From Ignavibacteriales bacterium (GTDB lineage Bacteria; Bacteroidota; Ignavibacteria; T3Sed10-11): a stretch of 8,890 nucleotides of DNA. The DNA is taken from NCBI GenBank assembly GCA_003560935.1, contig PWJF01000022.1:1-8890 (forward strand). Reading direction: 5' to 3'. The notes under the pieces are model-generated. The model saw nothing but the letters and a program-made list of their open reading frames with translations, did no database searches and was not told the DNA's origin. Shown in pieces: positions 1 to 6,671 of this stretch (positions are counted from its first letter, which is position 1; each line of letters begins with the position of its first letter). A program made the translations under genes and the position numbers.

Positions 1-243
1 CGAAAATTTTATGTACCCCTGGCTCTCTCTGAGATCTTCGACAAAAGCCATAAACACACCCAGACCCGCACTGCTTATGTAAGTCAGTTCCTTGCAATTA
101 ACAACAATTTTATGGTTTCCTTTGTCTATGAGGTCCTGAAAGGTTTCCTCCAATTTCGGAGCAGTATGTGCGTCGAGATATCCCTTCAACTCGAGCACAT
201 GCACCGGTTCTACATTCCGGACCTTAATTGCAAAATCACTCAT
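1..243 (-). CDS. STAS-domain anti-sigma-factor antagonist (SpoIIAA/RsbV-like), 3' end cut by window edge
   Basis: The first 81 residues are present; the C-terminus lies beyond position 1. The sequence opens MSDFAIKVRNVEPVHVLELK, followed by GYLDAHTAPKLEE and the hallmark ELTYISSAGLGVF (about residues 52-64). In SpoIIAA/RsbV proteins this loop carries the serine phosphorylated by the partner anti-sigma kinase; by direct count Ser58 matches Ser58 of Bacillus SpoIIAA. In that family the unphosphorylated antagonist binds the kinase and frees the sigma factor, and a PP2C phosphatase removes the phosphate. The gene immediately upstream encodes such a phosphatase, so the two probably form one switch. 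The start is well set: AAAGGAG lies 7 nt before ATG. The gap to the upstream phosphatase stop is 34 bp with no terminator, so co-transcription is likely. The kinase and sigma factor are not visible here. The family call is firm; the target pathway is unknown. Confidence 0.93.
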   Translation of the reverse strand, partial: MSDFAIKVRNVEPVHVLELKGYLDAHTAPKLEETFQDLIDKGNHKIVVNCKELTYISSAGLGVFMAFVEDLRESQGYIKFS

Positions 244-277
244 GCTAAAATCTCCTTTGTAATATATACGAAACTTT

Positions 278-2407
278 TCACCTTGAGTTTCTTTTAAAGA
301 TAACAATTGTTAAATCATCGTCAAATGAATCACTTCCCGTAAATGCGGACACGTCACTTAAAATGACACTTCGCAGCTCCGGTGCACTCCGATGTTTATT
401 ATTTGTGATGACCGTCACAAGACGCTCGGCGCCATATTCCTCCCCCCTGGGATTTCTGGCTTCAGTCACGCCATCGGTATAGAATACACAGATATCGCCG
501 TAAGTGAGAGGCACCGTTTCTTCCTCAATCACATCGTTGAATAATGACGCTCCCGTCAATCCGAGACCGATGCCGTTCGGTTTATGTAATTTTGTTTTTC
601 CATTGTGCAGATGTATCATAGGACAATGCCCCGCACGGGATAAATGCATCACAGCATTTTCAGTATCGACGACAGCATAAATTAATGAAATAAATGCACT
701 TTTATCAATACTGCCGTACAATGCATTGTTTGCTTTTATTAAAAATTCCGTCGCCGATTTACACGACTTGCTCAATGCCTGAAAGATACCTTTCAATTCT
801 GCCATATAAAAAGCCGCCGACACGCCCTTGCCGGAAACATCACCGACAACAATGCCGATACGGTCATCGTCCAGTATCGAAATATCATAGTAATCTCCTC
901 CGACTTCAAATGCAGGCGCCGAGAATGCGTCAAGATCAAAACCGTCCGGTTCCGGCAGACGCTGGGGGAGCAATTTTTTCTGTACCTTTTGTGCGACCAT
1001 TAATTCCTGCTGCAACCGTTCACGTTCAAGAGATTGTTCGATCAAACGAGAGTTCTCGATTGCAATTGTCACATGATCGGCAAATGTCGAGATGAGATCG
1101 GTATCTTCCTGATCGAAACCGAATTCCATGGTTTTAGCGGCGTACAGAATTCCGATCATCTGTTCCTGCGAGACGAGCGGTACGGCTATCATGGAGCCGA
1201 TATTTTTTACCGAGCGAGCGAGATTTCGTGTTCGCCGGTCGCGTATAAATTCATCGATCACTACCACCTTTTTTGTTTCGATGATGTGACGACGCAGTCC
1301 TGTTTCTTCGTGTGTTATTCGATCGATCTCAGACGACTCGATGTTCTTATGTGCAACGAGCTGAAATTTTATCTCGTTATTATCCGATTCATCGCGCTGA
1401 ATAATCTCAAGCCAGGCGCTGCGGGCTTCGGCAACCTCAATAGTTAAATTTGTGACGGTTTGAACAAGATCTTTAAAATCGAACACCCTGGTGATTAATC
1501 TGCTGAGATTGTGCACCGAGCTCAATTCGATGCGTTTCCGGTCAAACGCTTCAGCGGTCGGTAAATGGAAAAGGGAAACGACAAAGCTCATCCCGAAATA
1601 GATCACGCTGAATATTGCAACCACCCGGACAAAAAATTGCAGCGGGTAATTGTAGTACAACAAACTCCGGTTAATAAATCCGCTCTCGGACAAAGAGACG
1701 TTGAATATAATAAGCAGAATGAATAGCAGGAATCCATACCCTATACTGAACATTTTTTCACGTTTGGACAGATATACGATCCAGGAAAATTTAAACGAGT
1801 TTGCAATTCCGGCTACCACTGCCCCCACAAAAAGGATAAAAGACGTTGTACTGCTCTCGAGTGGATTGAGATTCCATGTTGATAGCGAAGCAGTGAATAA
1901 CAATACAAGAAAGATAATGAAATTCCTCTGAGTACCCTTTCGCCTTTTTATAAATATAAGCTGAGCAATTATATAAATAAAAACAATCGCTGCCGCACCG
2001 CTCACTATGCTCACGACGCTGGAGAACAAAATCGTGAGATAATCGGCCGGTACAAGTTGTGTCTCAACCGCTTCAAAGCCATTGATTGAGATAAGTGTAA
2101 AAATAAGAAATATTGTCAGGAACGTAAGTATTGTTATGAAGATGATGCCGAACGATCGAAGAGGATTAACCGCACGTTTCGGCATGACCGATTGGATAAA
2201 GAGATAAATACCGCTGAACGCAAATACGACAAATAGATTTCGAAGCTGAGAGATGAGACCGAGATCGATTTCGAGGTTCTTATTAACGGCATCGATGATA
2301 AATACAAGTAGAAACAGAATACCTGCGCCGAAGATCGATACCGCGCCGCTGATCTTCGTCCGTATATTATGTGTAATCGAGTATCTCATACCTGCAGTTT
2401 TTTCCAT
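278..2407 (-). CDS. Membrane-bound GAF-PP2C (SpoIIE/RsbU-type) serine phosphatase
   Basis: This 709-residue protein has three parts. Residues about 20-280 hold roughly eight hydrophobic segments (near 20-40, 55-73, 85-110, 122-153, 162-178, 187-205, 221-239, 255-280). Residues about 305-455 form a GAF domain. A coiled linker (about 455-485, with VQKKLLPQRLP) leads to a PP2C/SpoIIE phosphatase domain (about 490-706). Expected metal-binding acidic motifs are all present: GGDYYD (D505, D508), VGDVSGKG (D523), FYTDGVTEA (D645) and DDDLTIV (696-698), so the enzyme looks active. Family role: dephosphorylating a STAS antagonist in response to signals sensed by the N-terminal modules; the adjacent STAS gene is the obvious substrate. 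The gene overlaps the 3' end of the MATE gene. Two starts are possible: ATG at 2407 (used here), or ATG at 2389, which forms an ATGA overlap with the MATE stop and gives 703 residues. Neither has a strong Shine-Dalgarno, consistent with translational coupling. The membrane module's ligand is unknown. Confidence 0.94.
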   Translation of the reverse strand: MEKTAGMRYSITHNIRTKISGAVSIFGAGILFLLVFIIDAVNKNLEIDLGLISQLRNLFVVFAFSGIYLFIQSVMPKRAVNPLRSFGIIFITILTFLTIFLIFTLISINGFEAVETQLVPADYLTILFSSVVSIVSGAAAIVFIYIIAQLIFIKRRKGTQRNFIIFLVLLFTASLSTWNLNPLESSTTSFILFVGAVVAGIANSFKFSWIVYLSKREKMFSIGYGFLLFILLIIFNVSLSESGFINRSLLYYNYPLQFFVRVVAIFSVIYFGMSFVVSLFHLPTAEAFDRKRIELSSVHNLSRLITRVFDFKDLVQTVTNLTIEVAEARSAWLEIIQRDESDNNEIKFQLVAHKNIESSEIDRITHEETGLRRHIIETKKVVVIDEFIRDRRTRNLARSVKNIGSMIAVPLVSQEQMIGILYAAKTMEFGFDQEDTDLISTFADHVTIAIENSRLIEQSLERERLQQELMVAQKVQKKLLPQRLPEPDGFDLDAFSAPAFEVGGDYYDISILDDDRIGIVVGDVSGKGVSAAFYMAELKGIFQALSKSCKSATEFLIKANNALYGSIDKSAFISLIYAVVDTENAVMHLSRAGHCPMIHLHNGKTKLHKPNGIGLGLTGASLFNDVIEEETVPLTYGDICVFYTDGVTEARNPRGEEYGAERLVTVITNNKHRSAPELRSVILSDVSAFTGSDSFDDDLTIVIFKRNSR

Positions 2408-3741
2408 CCCCCGGAACGAAATTTCAGAAACATAATACCGCTGTACATAGTGATATAAACCGGCAAAGCCATCCAGGCTCCCATTGCGCCCAATTCAAGC
2501 GGCACGGCAAATACATATGCAAGCGGCAGAAATACAATCCAGTGAGTAAGAATTTCACTCGTCATAACAAAGATCATTGCTCCGGCCGCCTGAAGTGCAT
2601 TCGCCAGAATAATGCCGACTCCGTAAAACACCTGCGCAAGCCCGGCTACACGAAGTATCGGTACGGCTGCATCGAGTACGGTATCATTTGTTGTGATGAT
2701 CAACAATACATATTGAGGAAATACAACAAATATAAAACCTACGGCAATGGTAAATATTGTACCGAGTTTTGCCGTTTCATATCCGTAACTTTGTGCAAGA
2801 AACATTTTCTTGTTTCCCATATGATGCCCGATTAATGTCTGGGCTGCAATTCCGAATCCAAATAATGGCATAAACGAAATAAAAAGTGCCGTGATAACAA
2901 CCTGCGCCGCCGCCTGCTCAACTGTTCCCACAATACCGTTAATTGCAAGGAACACCAGAAAACCGCCGAGAATAAATACGTTCTGTCCCGATACCGGCAA
3001 TGATATTCCGACAATAGACCGGATAATACTTCCCGAAAGATGAATATCCTTGTAGTATCTATAAGGTATTCGATAATTTCGCACAAATGTTACAAAAATG
3101 AAGAAAAGTGCGCTGACAACGATCCCGATGGTGGAAGCGAGTCCTGCACCGGCAAGCTCCATTCTCGGAAAACCGAGGTTACCGAATATCAGCAAATAAT
3201 TAAAAATAATGTTCAGCAGATTCATTATTATCGCAGAGATCATAAAAATGTTTGTTCTGCCAATGCCGTAAAAGAATCCACGGTACGAAACACTGATCAG
3301 GAAAAAAGGTAAGCCGATGAACCGATACATCATATATCCCGAACCGGCTACCGAGACTTCAATATCGCTTGAGAAGAAATGAATTATCTCAAAAGAGAAT
3401 ACATACCCGAGACCACCGAACACTATACCGAGTACCGTACAAATAATTAGTGAGTTGTTCAGTACGCGCCCCGCTCCGGGCTTATCTCCTTCACCGTGCC
3501 GTCGTGCGACAAGAACATGCGTTCCGGTTGCGAGACTTGAGAAAATACTTACAATCGCCCACGTTGCAAGCAAACCGAGTCCCATCGCAGCAAGAGCTGT
3601 GTCTGCATTGTGCAGCCGTCCAACCATAGCCGTATCTACAACCGACACTACCATCTGAGAAGAAAGCCCCGCTATTGCGGGCGCGGCTATTTTAATAACC
3701 TGTCGTGAGAGGCGCTGATCGGGAAGCAGACTTATTTTCAT
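2386..3741 (-). CDS. MATE family efflux transporter (NorM/DinF-type)
   Basis: A 451-residue protein with about twelve hydrophobic segments, the normal length for MATE antiporters, which export cationic drugs or metabolites in exchange for Na+ or H+. The N-terminal half shows the family pattern PAIAGLSSQMVVSVVDTAMV (residues 21-40, with an Asp at 36 in the first helix), followed by ATGTHVLVARRHGEGD (71-86). The second half repeats the pattern with SYRGFFYGIGRT and LPVSGQNVFILGG, then GHHMGN. The start is well supported: GGAGGGAG lies just upstream of ATG. It is the first gene of a run continuing into the overlapping phosphatase gene and then the STAS gene. A promoter and a palindromic candidate operator lie in the 93 bp upstream. 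The substrate cannot be told from sequence. The link to the signalling genes is inferred from gene overlap only. Confidence 0.93.
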   Translation of the reverse strand: MKISLLPDQRLSRQVIKIAAPAIAGLSSQMVVSVVDTAMVGRLHNADTALAAMGLGLLATWAIVSIFSSLATGTHVLVARRHGEGDKPGAGRVLNNSLIICTVLGIVFGGLGYVFSFEIIHFFSSDIEVSVAGSGYMMYRFIGLPFFLISVSYRGFFYGIGRTNIFMISAIIMNLLNIIFNYLLIFGNLGFPRMELAGAGLASTIGIVVSALFFIFVTFVRNYRIPYRYYKDIHLSGSIIRSIVGISLPVSGQNVFILGGFLVFLAINGIVGTVEQAAAQVVITALFISFMPLFGFGIAAQTLIGHHMGNKKMFLAQSYGYETAKLGTIFTIAVGFIFVVFPQYVLLIITTNDTVLDAAVPILRVAGLAQVFYGVGIILANALQAAGAMIFVMTSEILTHWIVFLPLAYVFAVPLELGAMGAWMALPVYITMYSGIMFLKFRSGGWKKLQV

Positions 3742-3743
3742 CA

Positions 3744-3803
3744 GCTCCCTCCGGCAGGAGATGATGTGAATCGATTCACCGTGTTAATTGTACGTGAGGG
3801 AGC
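3744..3803 (-). repeat. 8-bp inverted repeat that could mask the MATE ribosome-binding site
   Basis: GCTCCCTC at 3744-3751 and GAGGGAGC at 3796-3803 are exact complements. In a minus-strand transcript the upstream arm could pair with the Shine-Dalgarno GAGGGAGC of the MATE gene, enclosing the 3766-3779 palindrome. The upstream arm lies inside the spacer of the predicted promoter, so only transcripts reading in from the TPR gene would carry it. The pairing is seen in the sequence; the regulatory role is inferred. Confidence 0.4.
3766..3779. promoter_or_regulatory. Perfect 14-bp palindrome, candidate repressor operator of the MATE operon
   Basis: GTGAATCGATTCAC is its own reverse complement over all 14 bases. 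It sits 7 bp downstream of the predicted -10 box, so it would cover the transcription start, 24 bp before the MATE start codon. This is a typical position for a TetR- or MarR-type operator controlling an efflux gene. No regulator gene is in the window, so the binding protein is unknown. It has no following T-run and is not a terminator. Confidence 0.5.
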
Positions 3804-3815
3804 ATTGTTTAACAA
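3787..3815 (-). promoter_or_regulatory. Predicted sigma-70-type promoter of the MATE-phosphatase-STAS operon
   Basis: On the minus strand, TTGTTA (3815-3810) and TACAAT (3792-3787) are separated by exactly 17 bp. The -10 box matches the consensus at 5 of 6 positions and the -35 box at 4 of 6. The start point would fall near 3780, next to the 14-bp palindrome. Read by eye. Confidence 0.5.
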
Positions 3816-3834
3816 AATAGGCTGAAAGTTTCTA

Positions 3835-4530
3835 TTACGAGGAAACCCGTATTTGTGCAATATAACGTTCTACGTCACGGGTGTATGCCGATTCGGGAAA
3901 CTCGTTTTGTAATTTTTCAAATACACGTAGTGCTTGCGTGGATTCTCCTGCTTCGAGATAATTACGGCCTGCATGTTTTAGATTTTCCGGTGTTATTGCA
4001 GTATTCCCGAAACGTGTTGCGGCACGCTCGTATAACTCCGCCGCACGTGCATGCTCACCGCGTACTTCATAAATTGCCGCCCGTCCGGCGATGGCGGATG
4101 CACGCAACAGCGGGTCATCACCACGAAAATCCTCAAAGTAACGGTATGCGTTATCGTATTCGCCAAGATGATAATAGGCATTGGCAAGATAAAATGTTGC
4201 AATCTTTCCGGCTTCGGTACGCCGATAATTTGCAGAAATATCGCGCAGCCCCGCGATGTTTTGTTCCGGAATTCCATTTATAGCGGCATAGTATCTACCT
4301 TCATCGTATAATGGATATACTTTCCCGAGTTCAGTCATTGCACGCTCATTCTCTGCCTGGAGATTGTTATAATATAAAATGGTTCCTAAAGCAACAACAA
4401 TAATTGCAATGCCTGCAATAACCAGTTGTTTTCGATAATCGTAAATACGGTCATAGATCTGGAAGTACGTTGTTACTAACTTATCCTGTTTAATTTCTTT
4501 ACGCGATAGTTTCTTTTTTGGTCGTAACAT
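3835..4530 (-). CDS. Single-TM tetratricopeptide-repeat protein
   Basis: A 231-residue protein. A basic cytoplasmic head (residues 1-34, beginning MLRPKKKLSRKEIKQDKLVT) precedes one membrane segment (about 35-54, QLVIAGIAIIVVALGTILYY). The rest should lie on the far side of the membrane and consists of helical repeats. TPR-like units are recognisable near 105-138 (ATFYLANAYYHLGEYDNAYR), 143-175 (AIYEVRGEHARAAELYERAA) and 182-215 (GRNYLEAGESTQALRVFEKL). The layout resembles YfgM-like ancillary proteins, which bind partners at the membrane; this is only an architectural resemblance. The start is firm: TAGGAGATAT immediately precedes ATG. The gene begins 39 bp after tRNA-Arg on the same strand with no terminator between, so it may share the tRNA promoter. 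It is 93 bp upstream of the MATE gene, which has its own promoter. The specific function is unknown. Confidence 0.85.
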   Translation of the reverse strand: MLRPKKKLSRKEIKQDKLVTTYFQIYDRIYDYRKQLVIAGIAIIVVALGTILYYNNLQAENERAMTELGKVYPLYDEGRYYAAINGIPEQNIAGLRDISANYRRTEAGKIATFYLANAYYHLGEYDNAYRYFEDFRGDDPLLRASAIAGRAAIYEVRGEHARAAELYERAATRFGNTAITPENLKHAGRNYLEAGESTQALRVFEKLQNEFPESAYTRDVERYIAQIRVSS

Positions 4531-4569
4531 ATATCTCCTACATCTTTATAAGACTACGTTAATTATTCG

Positions 4570-4643
4570 TACGCCCGACAGGATTCGAACCTGTGACCTA
4601 CAGCTCCGGAGGCTGTCGCTCTATCCGGCTGAGCTACGGGCGC
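4570..4643 (-). tRNA. tRNA-Arg (anticodon CCG)
   Basis: All four arms fold. The acceptor stem is GCGCCCG with CGGGCGT, with a wobble G1-U72 and discriminator A. The D stem is GCTC/GAGC around AGCCGGATA. The anticodon stem is ACAGC/GCTGT with loop CTCCGGA, giving anticodon CCG at 4609-4607 (reads CGG). The variable loop is AGGTC, and the T arm is ACAGG/CCTGT with loop TTCGAAT. It is 74 nt with no encoded CCA: the bases after the discriminator are CGA, so CCA must be added enzymatically. It lies between the GAF-GGDEF gene and the TPR gene on the same strand. Confidence 0.97.
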
Positions 4644-4664
4644 GGGAAACCGTTGTAATTGTGT

Positions 4665-4693
4665 AAAATACAAAACTTTATTAGGTAAAACAA
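4665..4693 (-). promoter_or_regulatory. Weak candidate promoter of tRNA-Arg
   Basis: On the minus strand TTGTTT (4693-4688) and TATTTT (4670-4665) have a 17-bp spacer, and the -10 box ends 21 bp before the tRNA. Agreement with consensus is only 3 of 6 and 4 of 6. The surrounding 4644-4752 gap is AT-rich and shows no terminator for the upstream GAF-GGDEF gene, so readthrough into the tRNA is possible. Confidence 0.3.
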
Positions 4694-4752
4694 GAGAAAG
4701 GCAAAGGTGTAGAGAGCTAAGGCGCACCGCACATATATGCCCGGATAAAACA

Positions 4753-5811
4753 CTATAAATTCTTTGTCTTCGCGGACACAGCAACCGGTTCACCCTGGTA
4801 CCATGCCGACCGGTAATACATCACTGTATTCCGCCCCGCCCGCTGGGCTTCAAATAATGCATGCTTCGCTGTTAAAATCACCTCATCAATATCTGATCCG
4901 TTTACCGGATAGACCGAAATCCCCACACTTATTGCCGAATCTATTTTTTTCTCTGTGAAAATATTCTCATCAATAAATATTCTCAATCCATCGGCAAATT
5001 TCACCGCATCATCGAGACCGGTTTTAAATAACAATAAAACGAACTCATCGATACCATACCGGCAGGCGATATCGACGCCTCGCATGCGTGAACGTAAAAC
5101 ATCTGCAATCTCTTTGAGCAGATCGTTTCCTGTATCAGGGCCGAATGTGTTTACGATATACTTGAAATTATCTATATCGAAGATAACAAGCGCAAAACTT
5201 TCTTCGAAGGTTTTCGCCCGGTTATACGACTCGTTCACTTTCTCTATAAACAACGCATAGGTACCGAGTCCGGTTACCGGATCGACCCGCTCAAGACGTT
5301 TTACTTTTTCCTGCAAACGGTATTTGTGAAGTGCAAGTCCGGCAATATCGGCAAACATCTGCAATACCGGAACATCCTCCTGTGTAAAATGCCCCACATC
5401 GACGCTATCGACATACAAATACCCTCTTGCACGTTGATTAATTGAGATCTGTAGCGCAACGCATGATCCGAACGGTTTTTCAAGCTGCACTTCGCGTGTC
5501 CGCTCTTTTTCAATCCGGCTATCGGAAATCAGTATGGGGTCACCTGTCCAGAGAAGTTTTCCAATCTCTCCGGTAGTCATCATCGTTCGAAAACTCTTAC
5601 AGAACGTAAACGATAGCCCGCTGCTGTTTTCGATACGCAAGTATTCTGTTTTTGGATCGATTAGAATAATGGCACATGTTTGACAACGGTATAATCGTTT
5701 TATCCTGTCGATGATAAGGTGAAAAACCGGTTCATATTGTTGTGCATTTTTTAATGATCCGATGATATCGGATAGTTGGTGTAATCGGGAAACGACGGCT
5801 GTTTCAATCAT
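4753..5811 (-). CDS. GAF-GGDEF protein with degenerate active site and intact c-di-GMP I-site
   Basis: A soluble 352-residue protein with no membrane segment. A GAF domain spans about residues 22-165 and a GGDEF domain about 170-335, beginning DPVTGLGT at 177. The catalytic signature reads RYGIDEF (251-257), with Ile in place of the second Gly. DIDNFKYIVN (212-221) has Val where the guanine-contacting Asn sits in PleD, and GPDTGN (224-229) has Asn in place of the second guanine-contact Asp. The first metal Asp (212) and Asp255 remain. RGVD (244-247) ends five residues before the signature, the canonical position of the inhibitory c-di-GMP site. A c-di-GMP receptor role is therefore more likely than synthesis. 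The ATG at 5811 was chosen because AAGGAGGTG lies 8 nt upstream; a longer frame from 5877 would start almost at the predicted transcription start and lacks a Shine-Dalgarno. Domain calls are sure; the receptor role is inferred. Confidence 0.9.
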   Translation of the reverse strand: MIETAVVSRLHQLSDIIGSLKNAQQYEPVFHLIIDRIKRLYRCQTCAIILIDPKTEYLRIENSSGLSFTFCKSFRTMMTTGEIGKLLWTGDPILISDSRIEKERTREVQLEKPFGSCVALQISINQRARGYLYVDSVDVGHFTQEDVPVLQMFADIAGLALHKYRLQEKVKRLERVDPVTGLGTYALFIEKVNESYNRAKTFEESFALVIFDIDNFKYIVNTFGPDTGNDLLKEIADVLRSRMRGVDIACRYGIDEFVLLLFKTGLDDAVKFADGLRIFIDENIFTEKKIDSAISVGISVYPVNGSDIDEVILTAKHALFEAQRAGRNTVMYYRSAWYQGEPVAVSAKTKNL

Positions 5812-5820
5812 GATCTGCAC

Positions 5821-5843
5821 CTCCTTACGATAATTCAAAGGAG
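5821..5843 (-). promoter_or_regulatory. Hairpin that could sequester the GAF-GGDEF ribosome-binding site
   Basis: In the minus-strand leader, CTCCTT (5843-5838) is followed by an 11-nt loop and then AAGGAG (5826-5821), the core of the AAGGAGGTG Shine-Dalgarno. A 6-bp stem would hide the ribosome-binding site. A second anti-Shine-Dalgarno stretch, CACCT, lies further upstream in the same leader. This suggests translational control, unproven. Confidence 0.4.
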
Positions 5844-5880
5844 ACGGCCGGGCAGGTGAATATCTGGCTATCTCCACTTC

Positions 5881-5909
5881 AATATATCGTTAGATTGTCT
5901 GAAAATCAA
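5881..5909 (-). promoter_or_regulatory. Predicted sigma-70-type promoter of the GAF-GGDEF gene
   Basis: On the minus strand TTGATT (5909-5904) and TATATT (5886-5881) are exactly 17 bp apart. The -10 box matches consensus at 5 of 6 positions and the -35 box at 4 of 6. The -35 box overlaps the rhomboid stop codon. The start point would be near 5874, giving a leader of about 60 nt before ATG at 5811. Confidence 0.5.
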
Positions 5910-6577
5910 TATCGTTGTTTGGGAAGGAAGAAGATTAGCATAACAGCCCCCGCGGCAAATCCCCCGGCATGTGCCCACCAGGCAATTCCGGTCGATGTTT
6001 CATAATACAATGCAGTCCATCCACTCCAAATTTGTATGAGAAACCAGCCGCCCAGAAATACCAGCGCAGGTATGTTGAATATTGGAAACAATATAAATAA
6101 CGGCAGCACGACCTGGATTCGGGCACGCGGATACAGAAGAAAATATGCTCCGAGAACACCTGCTATCGCTCCGCTTGCACCTATCAGGGGTGTTGTCGAG
6201 TCAATGTGAAAAAAGAAATGTGCGAGGGTTGCGATGATCCCTGTTACGATGTAAAAAGACAAGAACCGCAAATGTCCGAAACGCGATTCCACACTGCTTC
6301 CGAATACCCATAGATAAATCATATTACCGCTCAAATGAAGAAGACCTCCGTGTAAGAAAAGTGATGTGATGAGGGTAAGAAAAACATGAGCTCCCGTTAT
6401 CGGCGCCCGAAGCGCGTTCTGCAGCTCCGCGGGTACAGCGGCATATGTACCGATAAAGTCATCAATATCCGTACCGAGCGAAATCTGATAAATAAAGACG
6501 ACAACATTGACGGCAATGAGCAACAATGTCACTACCGGTAACCGGTGTCTGTATACGTTATCGCGTATAGGAATCAT
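5906..6577 (-). CDS. Rhomboid family intramembrane serine protease
   Basis: A 223-residue protein with about six membrane segments, the usual bacterial rhomboid core. The catalytic serine is in GASGAIAG (S135). The catalytic histidine is in WAHAGGF (H203). The HxxxN pattern that supports the oxyanion hole is LHLSGNM (H81, N85). The ER..G-type loop appears as SRFGHLRF (98-105). Rhomboids cleave substrate helices inside the membrane; the substrate is not predictable here. The start MIPIRDNV at ATG 6577 matches the usual family N-terminus. A TTG at 6592 would add five residues, and neither start has a clear Shine-Dalgarno. The gene is divergent from tpl. The GAF-GGDEF gene follows on the same strand, 94 bp downstream, with its own promoter, so the two may be only partly co-transcribed. 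The catalytic pair is intact, so the protein is probably active. Confidence 0.93.
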   Translation of the reverse strand: MIPIRDNVYRHRLPVVTLLLIAVNVVVFIYQISLGTDIDDFIGTYAAVPAELQNALRAPITGAHVFLTLITSLFLHGGLLHLSGNMIYLWVFGSSVESRFGHLRFLSFYIVTGIIATLAHFFFHIDSTTPLIGASGAIAGVLGAYFLLYPRARIQVVLPLFILFPIFNIPALVFLGGWFLIQIWSGWTALYYETSTGIAWWAHAGGFAAGAVMLIFFLPKQRY

Positions 6578-6671
6578 TGTAACAACATACAAAATTTACC
6601 AATAATATTCTCATTAATCTCCATCAAATAACAGATTGAATCCCACAAAAAATTTTATTACCTTTTCTCAA

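Noticed and set aside
694..1447. Long plus-strand frames (694-1095 and 1034-1447) opposite the phosphatase gene
   Set aside because: They lie antisense to a well-supported domain-bearing gene, have no domain sense, and lack ribosome-binding sites.
3855..4311. Overlapping frames on both strands within the TPR gene
   Set aside because: They are shadows of the TPR gene in other frames, cysteine- and histidine-rich with no recognisable family, and the TPR frame has a strong ribosome-binding site and repeats.
4644..4752. Possible terminator between the GAF-GGDEF gene and tRNA-Arg (GCATATATGTGC near 4729-4740)
   Set aside because: The stem would be short with a two-base loop and a G-U pair, and no T-run follows.
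4563..4793. Open reading frame on the minus strand ending in VGHRFESCRAYE
   Set aside because: This is a conceptual translation of the tRNA-Arg gene (RFESC comes from the TTCGAATCCTGT T-arm). Such peptides are a known annotation artefact.
5812..5877. 22-residue N-terminal extension of the GAF-GGDEF protein from ATG 5877
   Set aside because: It lacks a ribosome-binding site and would begin almost at the predicted transcription start. The internal ATG at 5811 has AAGGAGGTG at proper spacing.
6578..6592. TTG start for the rhomboid protein giving five extra residues
   Set aside because: The ATG at 6577 gives the usual family N-terminus MIPIRDNV, and the TTG has no better ribosome-binding site.
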